From the NCBI GenBank assembly GCA_019322435.1, contig JAHWIR010000014.1:62001-126000 (forward strand): a DNA stretch of 64,000 nt, given 5' to 3'. Made by a program: the position numbers and the translations under genes. This DNA is from Candidatus Woesearchaeota archaeon. Lineage in GTDB: Archaea > Nanobdellota > Nanobdellia > Woesearchaeales > WJKL01. A model generated the notes under the pieces. That model saw only the letters and a program-made list of their open reading frames with translations. It had not been told where the DNA came from and made no database searches. Shown here in pieces: positions 7,949 through 14,862 of the stretch (positions are counted from its first letter, which is position 1; every line of letters begins with the position of its first letter).

Positions 7949-8356
7949 ATGCAAGACTGCATATTCTGTAAAATAATAAAAGGAGAGATTCCCTGCACAA
8001 AAGTATATGAAGATGACAAAGTATTTTCCTTCTTAGATATCTCTCCAGTAAACAAAGGCCACACCCTAGTTGTTCCAAAAGAGCACCACAAAGACTTATT
8101 AGATATGCCTGACAGCATATTGGCGGAGGTTGCAAAAGCAGCAAAGAAAATAGCAAAAGCAGTTGTCAAAACAACAAGAGCAGTGGGCTTTAATCTGCAT
8201 CAAAACAACGGCCCAAAAGCAGGCCAAGGAGTGATGCACTTCCACTTCCATATTATCCCAAGATTTGAAGACGATGGATTAAAACACTGGCCTCAAGGAA
8301 GCTATGAAGAAGGAGAAGACAAGAAAATAGCAGAAGATATCAAATCATTGCTATAA
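7949..8356 (+). CDS. HIT-family nucleotide hydrolase/transferase
   Basis: 135 residues of the histidine-triad family (HINT-like nucleoside phosphoramidase or Ap4A-type hydrolase). The N terminus CIFCKIIKGEIP holds the C-x2-C zinc motif, FLDISPVNKGHTLVVPKEHH is the central sheet, and HFHFHIIPR is an intact H-x-H-x-H triad with the middle His as nucleophile. ATG 7949 is chosen because AGGTGAT precedes it; a GTG nine bases earlier is in frame. It starts 22 nt after tRNA-Ala and probably shares its transcript. This is the one clearly active-looking HINT-type copy among the four HIT genes here. Confidence 0.9.
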   Translation: MQDCIFCKIIKGEIPCTKVYEDDKVFSFLDISPVNKGHTLVVPKEHHKDLLDMPDSILAEVAKAAKKIAKAVVKTTRAVGFNLHQNNGPKAGQGVMHFHFHIIPRFEDDGLKHWPQGSYEEGEDKKIAEDIKSLL

Positions 8357-9208
8357 ACTTTTAGTTATATTCTGAATAGAATTCATATCCTTTAATCTTT
8401 TACTAGCAGGTATTGCAGTCCTAAATAAATTCCAAAAAACCTTCTGCAGCCACTCAATCCATTCTTCAGCCTGTATCTGATAAAAAATAAAAGTTCTTTT
8501 TCTTAATTCATCCTTCTTATAATCACTAGGGTTCTTAATTTCTTTAAATCTCGCAAGTTTATTATCGACAATAAAAGATCTAAGGGGTTGCTCGCAATGC
8601 CTTATCTCAATTGCTTCTCTTCCAGCTGCTTCATTTATAGCCGTCATCTTTTGCAAATTCTTAATACTAGCAACATCCACTCTTGTTAACATCTTCATTG
8701 AAATCTTATTCTTAGCTAATTCCTCTAAAATATCTATTATCTTCTTCTTTCCTTGTTTTAAATTTGCCCAAGACATATTTCCAGAAAAAAACAAAATCTG
8801 TTTCTCTGCTGATCTAAATGTATTTACCATATCCTGCTTTGTTGTTGCTGTTTCTTCTTCTTGGTCTTCAATAAAGGCGCTTCTTTTATTTTTATCAACA
8901 TACTGGTAAACATCAAAAGGAGAAAAATCCATTTTAGTTCTTCCTCTCTCAATCTTCCTAAACAATCTTTCCTGAAAGTCAGAAGAAGATATCTTCTCAA
9001 TATTATTCCAATAAACAATCTTCAATGCTCCTCTTGTCCCTCCTCTAAAAGTCCTCACAGAAATAGTTCCTTCTTCTTTAGCAATCTTCTCAACATAATT
9101 ATTTGCAGTTCTCCAATTCTTCCTAATCAACAAAGCAATCTCTTGAACAGTTCTTGGCTTAGAATAAACAAAATCATTAACCTTTTTAATTATTTTATTA
9201 TCTAACAT
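8351..9208 (-). CDS. TrmB-like winged-helix regulator with PLD-like sensor domain
   Basis: 285 residues. KPRTVQEIALLIRKNWRTANNYVEKIAKEEG (about 20-50) is a helix-turn-helix followed by a wing rich in Arg and Gly (VRTFRGGTRGALK), so DNA binding is likely. The C-terminal half (FRSAEKQILFFSGNMSWANL, ISMKMLTRVDVAS, IEIRHCEQPLRSFIVDNKLAR) resembles the phospholipase-D-like ligand domain of TrmB regulators but lacks HKD motifs. Start ATG 9208, with GGGGGAA directly before it. It is divergent from the small-ORF cluster starting at 9344; the repeats between them are candidate operators. The 3' end overlaps the convergent HIT gene by 6 nt. Confidence 0.6.
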   Translation of the reverse strand: MLDNKIIKKVNDFVYSKPRTVQEIALLIRKNWRTANNYVEKIAKEEGTISVRTFRGGTRGALKIVYWNNIEKISSSDFQERLFRKIERGRTKMDFSPFDVYQYVDKNKRSAFIEDQEEETATTKQDMVNTFRSAEKQILFFSGNMSWANLKQGKKKIIDILEELAKNKISMKMLTRVDVASIKNLQKMTAINEAAGREAIEIRHCEQPLRSFIVDNKLARFKEIKNPSDYKKDELRKRTFIFYQIQAEEWIEWLQKVFWNLFRTAIPASKRLKDMNSIQNITKSL

Positions 9209-9254
9209 TTCCCCCAATTAAAACAATATCCAATAGTATATAAGTTTTTCTAAA

Positions 9255-9325
9255 AAATACAACACTGTTGCACTTTTTCTGCTAATAATAACTAAATAAA
9301 ATACAACACTATAAATAAAATACAA
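9255..9325. repeat. Direct repeats in the divergent promoter region
   Basis: AAATACAACACT occurs at 9255-9266 and 9299-9310, and AAATAAAATACAA at 9294-9306 and 9313-9325, overlapping each other. A short palindrome CAACACTGTTG sits in the first copy. They lie between the regulator gene (start 9208) and the first small ORF (start 9344), where an operator of that regulator would be expected; binding is inferred only. Confidence 0.4.
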
Positions 9326-9343
9326 ATATGTGAGGTGAAAAAA

Positions 9344-9421
9344 ATGATAGAAGATTATTTCTGGGATGTGAAAGAACGTTTTGTTAAACTAGGCATAGCA
9401 GGTGATACTAATGCTTGCTGA
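9344..9421 (+). CDS. Very small ORF, 25 aa
   Basis: Begins MIEDYFWDVKERFVKLGIAG after a strong ribosome-binding site GAGGTGA (9332-9338). It overlaps the next ORF by 11 nt in another frame, a typical coupled arrangement. It may be a leader peptide or a tiny protein; a frameshift joining it to the next ORF is also possible, though neither piece resembles a known family. Confidence 0.4.
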   Translation: MIEDYFWDVKERFVKLGIAGDTNAC

Positions 9422-9539
9422 TGAAGCTATGTTAAGAGAAATCAGAACCTTCCAAAACAAAAATAGAGATTTAGGAGAACTGCTGAACAAAAGCAATCTA
9501 ACTTCTTTTGAATTAGATGAGATAATGGGGGTAAAATAA
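9411..9539 (+). CDS. Small ORF, 42 aa
   Basis: MLADEAMLREIRTFQNKNRD and so on, ending SNLTSFELDEIMGVK; helical and charged, no known family. The next gene starts 2 nt after its stop. Its C-terminal motif (NLTSFELDEIM) is repeated as DNA immediately after that next gene (9969 onward), suggesting duplication. It could be an antitoxin-size regulator, but nothing in the sequence proves it. Confidence 0.45.
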   Translation: MLADEAMLREIRTFQNKNRDLGELLNKSNLTSFELDEIMGVK

Positions 9540-9540
9540 G

Positions 9541-9969
9541 ATGAAACGCATAGAAGAAATTGTAAATAAAGCATCAGAAGAAATAAAAGAGATTGTTATG
9601 AAAGAAGCTAAAAAAATAAAATTTCCAGAGATAATGATTGGAATAAATGATCCAAAACACGCAACAGAATCAACCACTGCAGGAGATTTTGATGAGATAT
9701 TCCTACCTGGGTCTGAAGGTATTGCACTGCCTAAAGAAGGAATAATAGTTTATGATGATGATAAATTCTGGAGTGAAAGAGAATACATTATTTTTTTGCC
9801 TGATGGACTCTATAAGTTTAGAGCAGGATTATTCCTAGCATCTAGAAATAAGAAACCAACCAATATGATTAGATCTTTTCCAGACTGGAACTCTAGAAAA
9901 GAAACTCCAAGAACGTACATAAACTATGGGTCTGATGCAATTAGTAAAATAAGAGAATATGTCAAATAA
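9541..9969 (+). CDS. Hypothetical protein, 142 aa
   Basis: Soluble and not recognised. An N-terminal amphipathic helix (MKRIEEIVNKASEEIKEIVM) is followed by a predicted alpha/beta part with acidic stretches (GDFDEIFLPG, IVYDDDKFWSERE) and a C-terminal region rich in Arg/Lys and aromatic residues (IRSFPDWNSRKETPRTYINY). No signal peptide. It is the central member of a plus-strand run of small genes from 9344 to 11218 whose flanking sequence carries a duplicated motif. Confidence 0.5.
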   Translation: MKRIEEIVNKASEEIKEIVMKEAKKIKFPEIMIGINDPKHATESTTAGDFDEIFLPGSEGIALPKEGIIVYDDDKFWSEREYIIFLPDGLYKFRAGLFLASRNKKPTNMIRSFPDWNSRKETPRTYINYGSDAISKIREYVK

Positions 9970-10018
9970 TCTAACTTCTTTTGACTTGGATATGATAATG
10001 ATGGATGAAAATGACTAA
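9959..10018 (+). CDS. Tiny ORF or remnant repeating the 42-aa ORF's C terminus
   Basis: A 19-codon ORF reading MSNNLTSFDLDMIMMDEND. Its core matches SNLTSFELDEIM at the end of the ORF at 9411-9539, and the DNA (TCTAACTTCTTTTGA) is identical over 15 bases. It overlaps the ends of both neighbours. Most likely the footprint of a tandem duplication rather than a working gene. Confidence 0.3.
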   Translation: MSNNLTSFDLDMIMMDEND

Positions 10019-10634
10019 CTGCAGATTTTGTCAACTAAAAAAAGAAGATTATAACAGAGTAATCAAAGAAACAGATAATTTTTTTACTATTCCAACTTTA
10101 GGCCAATTTGTTGAAGGATATTTGTTAATCATACCTAAAAACCATTACACTTGTTTTGGAGCTTTGCCTGACAACCTATTGAAGGAATATTCTATATTAA
10201 AAAAAGAAATAGGAGAAATCTATGAACTGGTTTATGAAAAACCAATATACTTTGAACATGGTCCTCCTGATTCAAATAAAAGAGGAGGATGCTGTGTTGA
10301 CCATGCACACATGCATGTAATCCCAAAAAACATTAATTTAGTTCCTGAAATTGCAAGACATTTCAATGTTCAAAAACTTAAATACATCACAGAGCTGAGA
10401 ACAAAATACAGGAATGGAGCTAATTATCTTTTCTTTGAAAACACAGAAGGAGAAATGTATGCATGCGATGTTGATCTTGTTCCATCTCAATATCTAAGGC
10501 AGGTAATTGCCATTAAGCTAGGCATGAATGATAAATGGGACTGGCGTCAATACCCTTTCTTTCATAATATAAAAAAATGTCAAGAAAGATTAACAGAAGT
10601 TTGTCTCAATGGGTTAAAAATTCAAAAAGATTAG
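10005..10634 (+). CDS. HIT-fold protein, 209 aa
   Basis: An intact triad HAHMHVIPK near residue 100, an N-terminal CRFCQLKKED with C-x2-C, and LIIPKNHYTCFGALP place it in the histidine-triad superfamily. It is longer than HINT/Fhit, with an extra ~90-residue C-terminal part (ELRTKYRNGANYLFFEN, VPSQYLRQVIA) seen in some HIT-like phosphorylases and hydrolases. GGCCVDHAHMH contains extra Cys next to the triad. ATG 10011 is an alternative start two codons in. It overlaps the next gene by 58 nt, so the two are translationally linked. Substrate unknown. Confidence 0.75.
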   Translation: MKMTNCRFCQLKKEDYNRVIKETDNFFTIPTLGQFVEGYLLIIPKNHYTCFGALPDNLLKEYSILKKEIGEIYELVYEKPIYFEHGPPDSNKRGGCCVDHAHMHVIPKNINLVPEIARHFNVQKLKYITELRTKYRNGANYLFFENTEGEMYACDVDLVPSQYLRQVIAIKLGMNDKWDWRQYPFFHNIKKCQERLTEVCLNGLKIQKD

Positions 10635-11218
10635 AAGGATTGGTATCAGACAAAGAGCAAAACCTAGCGAGGATTAAGGAATATGGACTGCCTTCTTTAG
10701 ATTTTTTCATCCCAGAAAACATATCAGATATTAAACAATTCTTAAAGAAATATAAATCAATTGTTATCAGAGCTACTCCTCTTGACAATAGAAACATTAG
10801 AAAATACAGACTAGATGTGCGCTCTTTTGAAGATTACCTGTCTTTTCTAAAAGACATCAATCCAGACAACTACAAGATTATTTTATCAGAATATGTTTCC
10901 TGTGAATATGCTGGAGCAATAATCTCTAATCCTCCAAGAATAGTCATTGAGCTGTTAAAAGGAACCCATGATGAGCTCATTCACGGATCATCCACTCCTT
11001 TTACAAACTTTGTTGATTTTACTGGAAAAATGATTTACAATGAAAAAATGTCTGAAAAAGAGAAAAATCTGGTTTGGAAAACATTAAAGACCATAAAGAT
11101 ATCAAAAGGAGATTACCTTAAAGGCTATTTTGAGTTTCTCATAACAAAACAAGATAAACCAAAGTTTATTGATTACAATATAAGAAAAATCTATTATGAA
11201 ACCTTGGATTACAAATAA
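10577..11218 (+). CDS. Hypothetical protein, weakly ATP-grasp/PPDK-N-like
   Basis: 213 residues. FLKKYKSIVIRATPLDNRNIRKYRLDV and the following FEDYLSFLKDI faintly resemble the start of ATP-grasp domains of the PEP-synthase/PPDK type, where VRSS-type segments bind phosphate. SEYVSCEYAGAIISNPPRIVIELLKG would be the middle strand region and YFEFLITKQDKPKFIDYN a terminal strand pair. The likeness is weak and no full ATP-grasp signature is present. It overlaps the HIT gene upstream by 58 nt, so a shared nucleotide-related task is plausible. Confidence 0.45.
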   Translation: MSRKINRSLSQWVKNSKRLEGLVSDKEQNLARIKEYGLPSLDFFIPENISDIKQFLKKYKSIVIRATPLDNRNIRKYRLDVRSFEDYLSFLKDINPDNYKIILSEYVSCEYAGAIISNPPRIVIELLKGTHDELIHGSSTPFTNFVDFTGKMIYNEKMSEKEKNLVWKTLKTIKISKGDYLKGYFEFLITKQDKPKFIDYNIRKIYYETLDYK

Positions 11219-11230
11219 TTCCGATACTTT

Positions 11231-11238
11231 TTTAAATC
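11231..11238 (+). promoter_or_regulatory. TATA box of tRNA-Met
   Basis: TTTAAATC, preceded by a T-run, lies 24-31 nt before the first base of tRNA-Met (11262), the expected archaeal spacing. Confidence 0.55.
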
Positions 11239-11293
11239 TCCTTCTAATTTTCTATTTTATTGCCGGTGTAACTCAGTCTGGTTAGAGTGTCAC

Positions 11294-11311
11294 ATCCTAT
11301 ATGGAGACAAG
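11294..11311 (+). other. 18-nt tRNA intron at position 30/31 (BHB)
   Basis: A complete hBHBh' motif: outer helix GAG (11285-11287) with CTC (11313-11315); bulge AG|G (11310-11312); core TGTC (11288-11291) with GACA (11306-11309); bulge AC|A (11292-11294); inner helix TCC with GGA closing a TATAT loop. The outer helix uses D-stem and anticodon bases, so it can only form before the tRNA folds. Confidence 0.88.
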
Positions 11312-11318
11312 GCTCATA

Positions 11319-11371
11319 TGGTTGAGCGATGAGGCGCAAGCCGATGATATAAGCTCACTATAACCAGAGAC
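11319..11371 (+). other. 53-nt tRNA intron at position 37/38 (BHB)
   Basis: Canonical site. Core CTC(A) (11313-11316) pairs with (A)GAG (11366-11369) with one A-A mismatch; bulges TA|T and AC|A; inner helix GGTT (11320-11323) with AACC (11362-11365). The intron body contains further hairpins: GCTCA/TGAGC, which overlaps the exon, and a GGC-GCAA-GCC tetraloop hairpin (11333-11342). Confidence 0.82.
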
Positions 11372-11452
11372 ACGTGGAAGTCACGAGTTCAAATCTCGTC
11401 ACCGGCACTTATTTTCACTAACTTTTTATATCAAATATCTTTTCTAAATTTT

Positions 11453-12016
11453 ATGGGGAAATGGCAAACTATTGAAAAGCCAGGTTATTTTGGAAAAAAA
11501 CGAGATGCTATCCACACCCTCTATGACAGATTTTACGGAAAGGGAGACTGGAGAATTATGTATCAATGGGGAAATTTAGTTATTCCAAAAGAAGAAGGAA
11601 TACAGCTTTATGAAGACGGATATTATGAATTTCTCAAAGCAAATCCAGACACATTAGAATGGCTAATAACAACAGCATCAGATATCTATGATACAGCTCC
11701 TACAAATGTTGAAGCAGGATTTAACTATACTCAACAAGAAACACCTAATAACCACATCCAAGATGTTTCAATAAGAAGGACTGTGTTAAGATTAGGAACC
11801 TGGTTCAAAGGAGACCATCTAATGCATGTCAGAGGTCCAGGAACAGAAGGTGAAAAACTAAGTCCCTATTTAGTTCCATTCCATATGCCTGAAATGATAT
11901 TGCAAGAAGATATCAAAGACTATGGCAAAAAAGGAAAATGGTGGAGAGAACTAGGTATCAAATTTAGTGTAGAAGAATTTTATCAGCATAATAAAATCTT
12001 ACAAGTAAGAATTTAA
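11453..12016 (+). CDS. Hypothetical protein, 187 aa
   Basis: I do not recognise the family. It is soluble, Trp- and Tyr-rich (GDWRIMYQWGNLVIPKEEG, YEDGYYEFLKANPDTLEWL), with VSIRRTVLRLGTWFKGDHL and a C-terminal WWRELGIKFSVEEFYQHNK. No Cys, signal peptide or membrane segment. It follows tRNA-Met by 45 nt; an A/T-rich element (TTTTTATA, about 11424-11431) could serve as its own promoter, giving a nearly leaderless mRNA. Its stop overlaps the convergent gene at 12013 by 4 nt. Confidence 0.6.
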   Translation: MGKWQTIEKPGYFGKKRDAIHTLYDRFYGKGDWRIMYQWGNLVIPKEEGIQLYEDGYYEFLKANPDTLEWLITTASDIYDTAPTNVEAGFNYTQQETPNNHIQDVSIRRTVLRLGTWFKGDHLMHVRGPGTEGEKLSPYLVPFHMPEMILQEDIKDYGKKGKWWRELGIKFSVEEFYQHNKILQVRI

Positions 12017-12222
12017 TAACCATCAGGCCATACTCCTGACCATTTATACTTGTATCCTGGATATTTCTTCTTCTTGATGATAAATCCCTGTTTGACCAGA
12101 TCATTAAAACACTGAACCCATAATCTTGATTTATTGTCAAAGATATTTCCAGGAGCCCATTCATCTTTGTAGAAATATCGAAACATATGCATTATCTCTG
12201 CATATTCTTTCTCTTTTTTCAT
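12013..12222 (-). CDS. Hypothetical small protein, 69 aa, winged-helix-like
   Basis: Begins MKKEKEYAEIMHMFRYFYKD with the ATG overlapping the TGA of the beta-CASP RNase gene (ATGA), so the two are translationally coupled. IFDNKSRLWVQCFNDLVKQGFIIKKKKYPGYKYKWSG reads like a recognition helix plus a basic wing, suggesting nucleic-acid binding. A conserved role with the RNase is suggested only by coupling. Confidence 0.6.
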   Translation of the reverse strand: MKKEKEYAEIMHMFRYFYKDEWAPGNIFDNKSRLWVQCFNDLVKQGFIIKKKKYPGYKYKWSGVWPDGY

Positions 12223-13592
12223 AGTTTGGCAATATCTCCAATGCTTGGAATAACACACTGATACTTTCCTAGCTTATTCTTCAGCTCAATAGCACTTCTC
12301 TGTTCTCCATGCACTAAAAATATCTTTTTGGGCTTTTGCTTAAATCCATTGACCCATCTTAATATATCCCTGTAATCAGCATGAGCTGAAAAACTATTGA
12401 TTTTCTCAATATCAGCCTTGACATCAACATATAATCCCATAAATCTAACTCTTTTCTGACCTTCCAAAATCCATCTTCCCAATGTTCCTCTTGCCTGATA
12501 ACCGACAAAAACAACAATATTCTTAGGATTATCCAGTCCATACTTGAAATGATGCCTTATCCTTCCTGCAGTACACATGCCGCTTCCAGCTATGACAACA
12601 CAAGGCTTATCATAATCATTTATTGCTTTACTTTCAGCAGTAGTCCTTGTATAGACCAGATTTGGAAAATTAAATGGATTCCTGTACTTCTTCAAGGCTT
12701 CTTCATCAAAATACTCAGGATGCTTCTTGAATATCTCTGTTGCCTTGATTGCCAAAGGACTGTCCAGAAATATCTTCATATCAGGAAACTTTCCTCTTTT
12801 GATCAGTTTATTGAAAGAATACAGCAATTCCTGGGTACGTTCAATTGCAAAAGAAGGAATAAGCACTCTTCCGCCTCTTGAAAACGCTCTTTCAGCATAT
12901 TCCAATAACTTAACATCTCTGTCTTTGACATCTTCATGAAGCCTGTTTCCATAAGTGCTTTCCAAAAACAGATAATCAGCTTTTTCGATTATAGTCGGAT
13001 CCTCAATAATAGGAACATCCCACTGCCCTAAATCTCCTGAAAATACCAGTCTCTTCTCCTCTCCATTATCATCAACAATCAATTCAATGATAGCACTGCC
13101 GATTATATGCCCTCCATCCCTGTAGATTGCTTTGATATGCTTTGTAACCTGAATCTCCTGATTATAGACAATCTTCTGGAAAAGAGGCATTGTAGATGCA
13201 ACATCATCCTGTGTATACAATGGCTGCCTTAAAGGCTGGCCTCTTACTTTCAGTCTTTCATTCTCATGCTGGGTATCCATCTCCTGTATATGCGCAGAAT
13301 CTTCAAGCATAATCCTGCACAAGTCAATGGTTGCCTCTGTTGCCAATATCTTTCCTTTAAACCTTTCCTTGACTAATTTAGGAATCAGCCCAGAATGATC
13401 AATATGAGCATGAGTCAATAAAACATGAGAGATATGCTTGGGATCAAACCTGAACGGCCTGTAATTCAGTCTAGTGATATGTTTATTTCCTTGAAACATA
13501 CCGCAGTCAATAAGAATCCTCTCTCCACCAACTTCAATAAGATAATTTGACCCTGTGACTATCTTCGCTGCTCCGCAGAATTTAACCTTCAT
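12219..13592 (-). CDS. Beta-CASP metallo-beta-lactamase RNase (CPSF/Ysh1-like)
   Basis: 457-residue ribonuclease of the archaeal beta-CASP group, acting in RNA 3'-end processing and turnover. MBL motifs: THAHIDHSG (motif 2), GHIIGSA (motif 3), FSGDLG (motif 4). Beta-CASP motifs: ESTYG region, FLDSPLA (A), SGMCTAGRIRHHF (B), FSAHADY (C). There is no N-terminal KH pair, so it is not the aCPSF1/FttA form; aCPSF2 or aRNase J-like are the alternatives. I start at ATG 13590-13592 (MKVKFCGAAKIVTGS), where the fold begins. The small gene at 12013 is coupled behind it. Confidence 0.9.
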   Translation of the reverse strand: MKVKFCGAAKIVTGSNYLIEVGGERILIDCGMFQGNKHITRLNYRPFRFDPKHISHVLLTHAHIDHSGLIPKLVKERFKGKILATEATIDLCRIMLEDSAHIQEMDTQHENERLKVRGQPLRQPLYTQDDVASTMPLFQKIVYNQEIQVTKHIKAIYRDGGHIIGSAIIELIVDDNGEEKRLVFSGDLGQWDVPIIEDPTIIEKADYLFLESTYGNRLHEDVKDRDVKLLEYAERAFSRGGRVLIPSFAIERTQELLYSFNKLIKRGKFPDMKIFLDSPLAIKATEIFKKHPEYFDEEALKKYRNPFNFPNLVYTRTTAESKAINDYDKPCVVIAGSGMCTAGRIRHHFKYGLDNPKNIVVFVGYQARGTLGRWILEGQKRVRFMGLYVDVKADIEKINSFSAHADYRDILRWVNGFKQKPKKIFLVHGEQRSAIELKNKLGKYQCVIPSIGDIAKL

Positions 13593-13693
13593 AAGTATAA
13601 ATCCAAATTCCAACTATTTAAACTTTTTCAAAAAACTTAAATAGTTAAACTCCTAAAACACCAAATATCCTTTAAAAAAGGAGGTGTTTTATC

Positions 13694-13891
13694 ATGAATA
13701 AGAATGTAGACATGGTTGCTAAGGTTCTTTTGATTATTGGCGGCCTAAACTGGGGACTAGTGGCTATAAGCCCTAGAGCAGAATTAGTGCAATATCTGCA
13801 AGTAAGCTGGTTAATCAGAATAGTTTATGCATTAGTAGGTATCTCAGGACTGCTGGCGCTTGTTGCACTTTTTAAGAAGAAAGAAGAGTAA
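13694..13891 (+). CDS. DUF378 membrane protein
   Basis: 65 residues, two predicted membrane helices. AKVLLIIGGLNWGLVAI is the characteristic first helix with the N-W-G motif of DUF378, and WLIRIVYALVGISGLLALVALF is the second, followed by a basic tail. A strong ribosome-binding site (AGGAGGTG) lies just upstream of the ATG. Function of the family is unknown. Confidence 0.85.
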   Translation: MNKNVDMVAKVLLIIGGLNWGLVAISPRAELVQYLQVSWLIRIVYALVGISGLLALVALFKKKEE

Positions 13892-13936
13892 ATTTTTTTC
13901 ATAAGCTTAATAAAGAATTTGTTGTTTCTATAAGCT

Positions 13937-14359
13937 ATGAGACTCTGGAGCATCCATCCAAAATACCTTGATGTAAAGGGATTTGTAGGGTTGTGGAGAG
14001 AGGCATTGTTAGCCAAAAAAGTGCTGCAAGGCCTTACAAGCAAGTATAAGAACCATCCTCAACTAGACAGATTCAAGAAAGTTCCAGTCAAATACATAAA
14101 CACCTATCTCTATTTTCTCTATAAAGAATCCTGTGAAAGAGGCTATTGCTTTGACAAAAGAAATGTTGTAAAACCCTTCACAAAAAACAAGCTGACAGTA
14201 ACAGACAAGCAACTAAAATATGAATTTCAGCATCTTAAAAAGAAACTAAAGACAAGAGATCCAAAAAAATACAAAGAGCTTCTAAAAATAAAAAATCCAA
14301 AGCCAAATCCTTTATTTAGAGTCAAGAAAGGCCCAATAGAAATCTGGGAAAGAATTTAG
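13937..14359 (+). CDS. Pyrimidine dimer DNA glycosylase (T4 endonuclease V type)
   Basis: 140 residues. MRLWSIHPKYLDVKGFVGLWREALLAKKVL matches the conserved N terminus of the Pyr_excise family, and KYKNHPQLDRFK is its second signature. The enzyme would cut the glycosyl bond at UV-induced cyclobutane dimers and nick by beta-elimination; in T4 the N-terminal Thr2 amine is the nucleophile, here Arg2 follows Met, as in the cellular family members. The C-terminal half is Lys-rich. It overlaps the convergent TspO gene by 4 nt. Confidence 0.85.
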   Translation: MRLWSIHPKYLDVKGFVGLWREALLAKKVLQGLTSKYKNHPQLDRFKKVPVKYINTYLYFLYKESCERGYCFDKRNVVKPFTKNKLTVTDKQLKYEFQHLKKKLKTRDPKKYKELLKIKNPKPNPLFRVKKGPIEIWERI

Positions 14360-14826
14360 TTTAATATCATCAGTGAAAAATTAAGCACAGCTGCAAAACT
14401 TACCCACAAGATATAAGGAATCATCAAATAAGCTGAAGCTTTGTTTATTCTGCAAAAATAAATTATTGTAATTAAAATAGATATCCACAATATAATAATC
14501 TCAATAAAAGCAAGCAGAGGATTTCTTAATCCAAAAAACAATACAGACCATAATGCATTAAAAAACAACTGGACACCAAATAGCCAGTATGCTGTTTCTT
14601 TATCTTTTGCTTTCTCAACCCAGACTAAATAAAGAGCAATTCCCATCAAAAGATAAAGCAGTGTCCAGACAGGACCAAAAATCCAGCCAGGCGGATTAAA
14701 ACTTGGCTTGACTAAATCAGCATACCATGTTGAGACAGAACTAGCTGTAAATAATGAACCTATAGCACTTGCTATGAAAGGTATTAAGATTGATATAAGC
14801 AATTTCCATATCTTCCTCATTTTCAT
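14356..14826 (-). CDS. TspO/MBR-family membrane protein
   Basis: Around 156 residues with five predicted membrane helices. PSFNPPGWIFGPVWTLLYLLMGIALYLVW is the TspO signature, and the C-terminal ALWSVLFFGLRNPLLAFIEI and PYILWVSFAAVLNFSLMILN complete it. The family binds porphyrins and sterols; role in this organism unknown. Start at ATG 14824-14826 (MKMRKIWK); the Met two codons later is equally possible. No ribosome-binding site is visible, so it is probably leaderless. Confidence 0.9.
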   Translation of the reverse strand: MKMRKIWKLLISILIPFIASAIGSLFTASSVSTWYADLVKPSFNPPGWIFGPVWTLLYLLMGIALYLVWVEKAKDKETAYWLFGVQLFFNALWSVLFFGLRNPLLAFIEIIILWISILITIIYFCRINKASAYLMIPYILWVSFAAVLNFSLMILN

Positions 14827-14862
14827 TAGCTTAATAAACAAACATATATTAATTTATCTAAA

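Larger units (their letters stand above)
11262..11407 (+). tRNA. tRNA-Met (CAT) with two introns
   Basis: Acceptor strands GCCGGTG (11262-11268) and CACCGGC (11400-11406), A73 at 11407. D-arm ACTC/GAGT; T-arm ACGAG, TTCAAAT, CTCGT. After removing 11294-11311 and 11319-11371 the anticodon arm is TCACG, loop CTCATAA, CGTGG, fully paired apart from one T-G wobble, giving a 75-nt tRNA with CAT at 11315-11317. The GCCGG/CCGGC acceptor and A73 fit archaeal elongator Met; tRNA-Ile2 with CAT is the alternative. A protein gene starts 45 nt downstream. Confidence 0.93.

Noticed and set aside
9344..9539. A frameshifted single gene made of the 25- and 42-codon ORFs.
   Set aside because: Cannot be excluded, but each has its own ATG and the first has a strong ribosome-binding site; a coupled overlap is simpler.
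11262..11407. Possible tRNA-Trp-like gene with a box C/D RNA in its intron, because GATGA-like motifs occur in the insert.
   Set aside because: The mature loop is CTCATAA (Met) with two BHB introns, and no proper C (RUGAUGA) and D (CUGA) pair exists in the intron.
12850..12950. Plus-strand ORFs opposite the beta-CASP RNase and similar antisense ORFs opposite other genes.
   Set aside because: They show no domain, no ribosome-binding site and mirror the codon pattern of the real genes.
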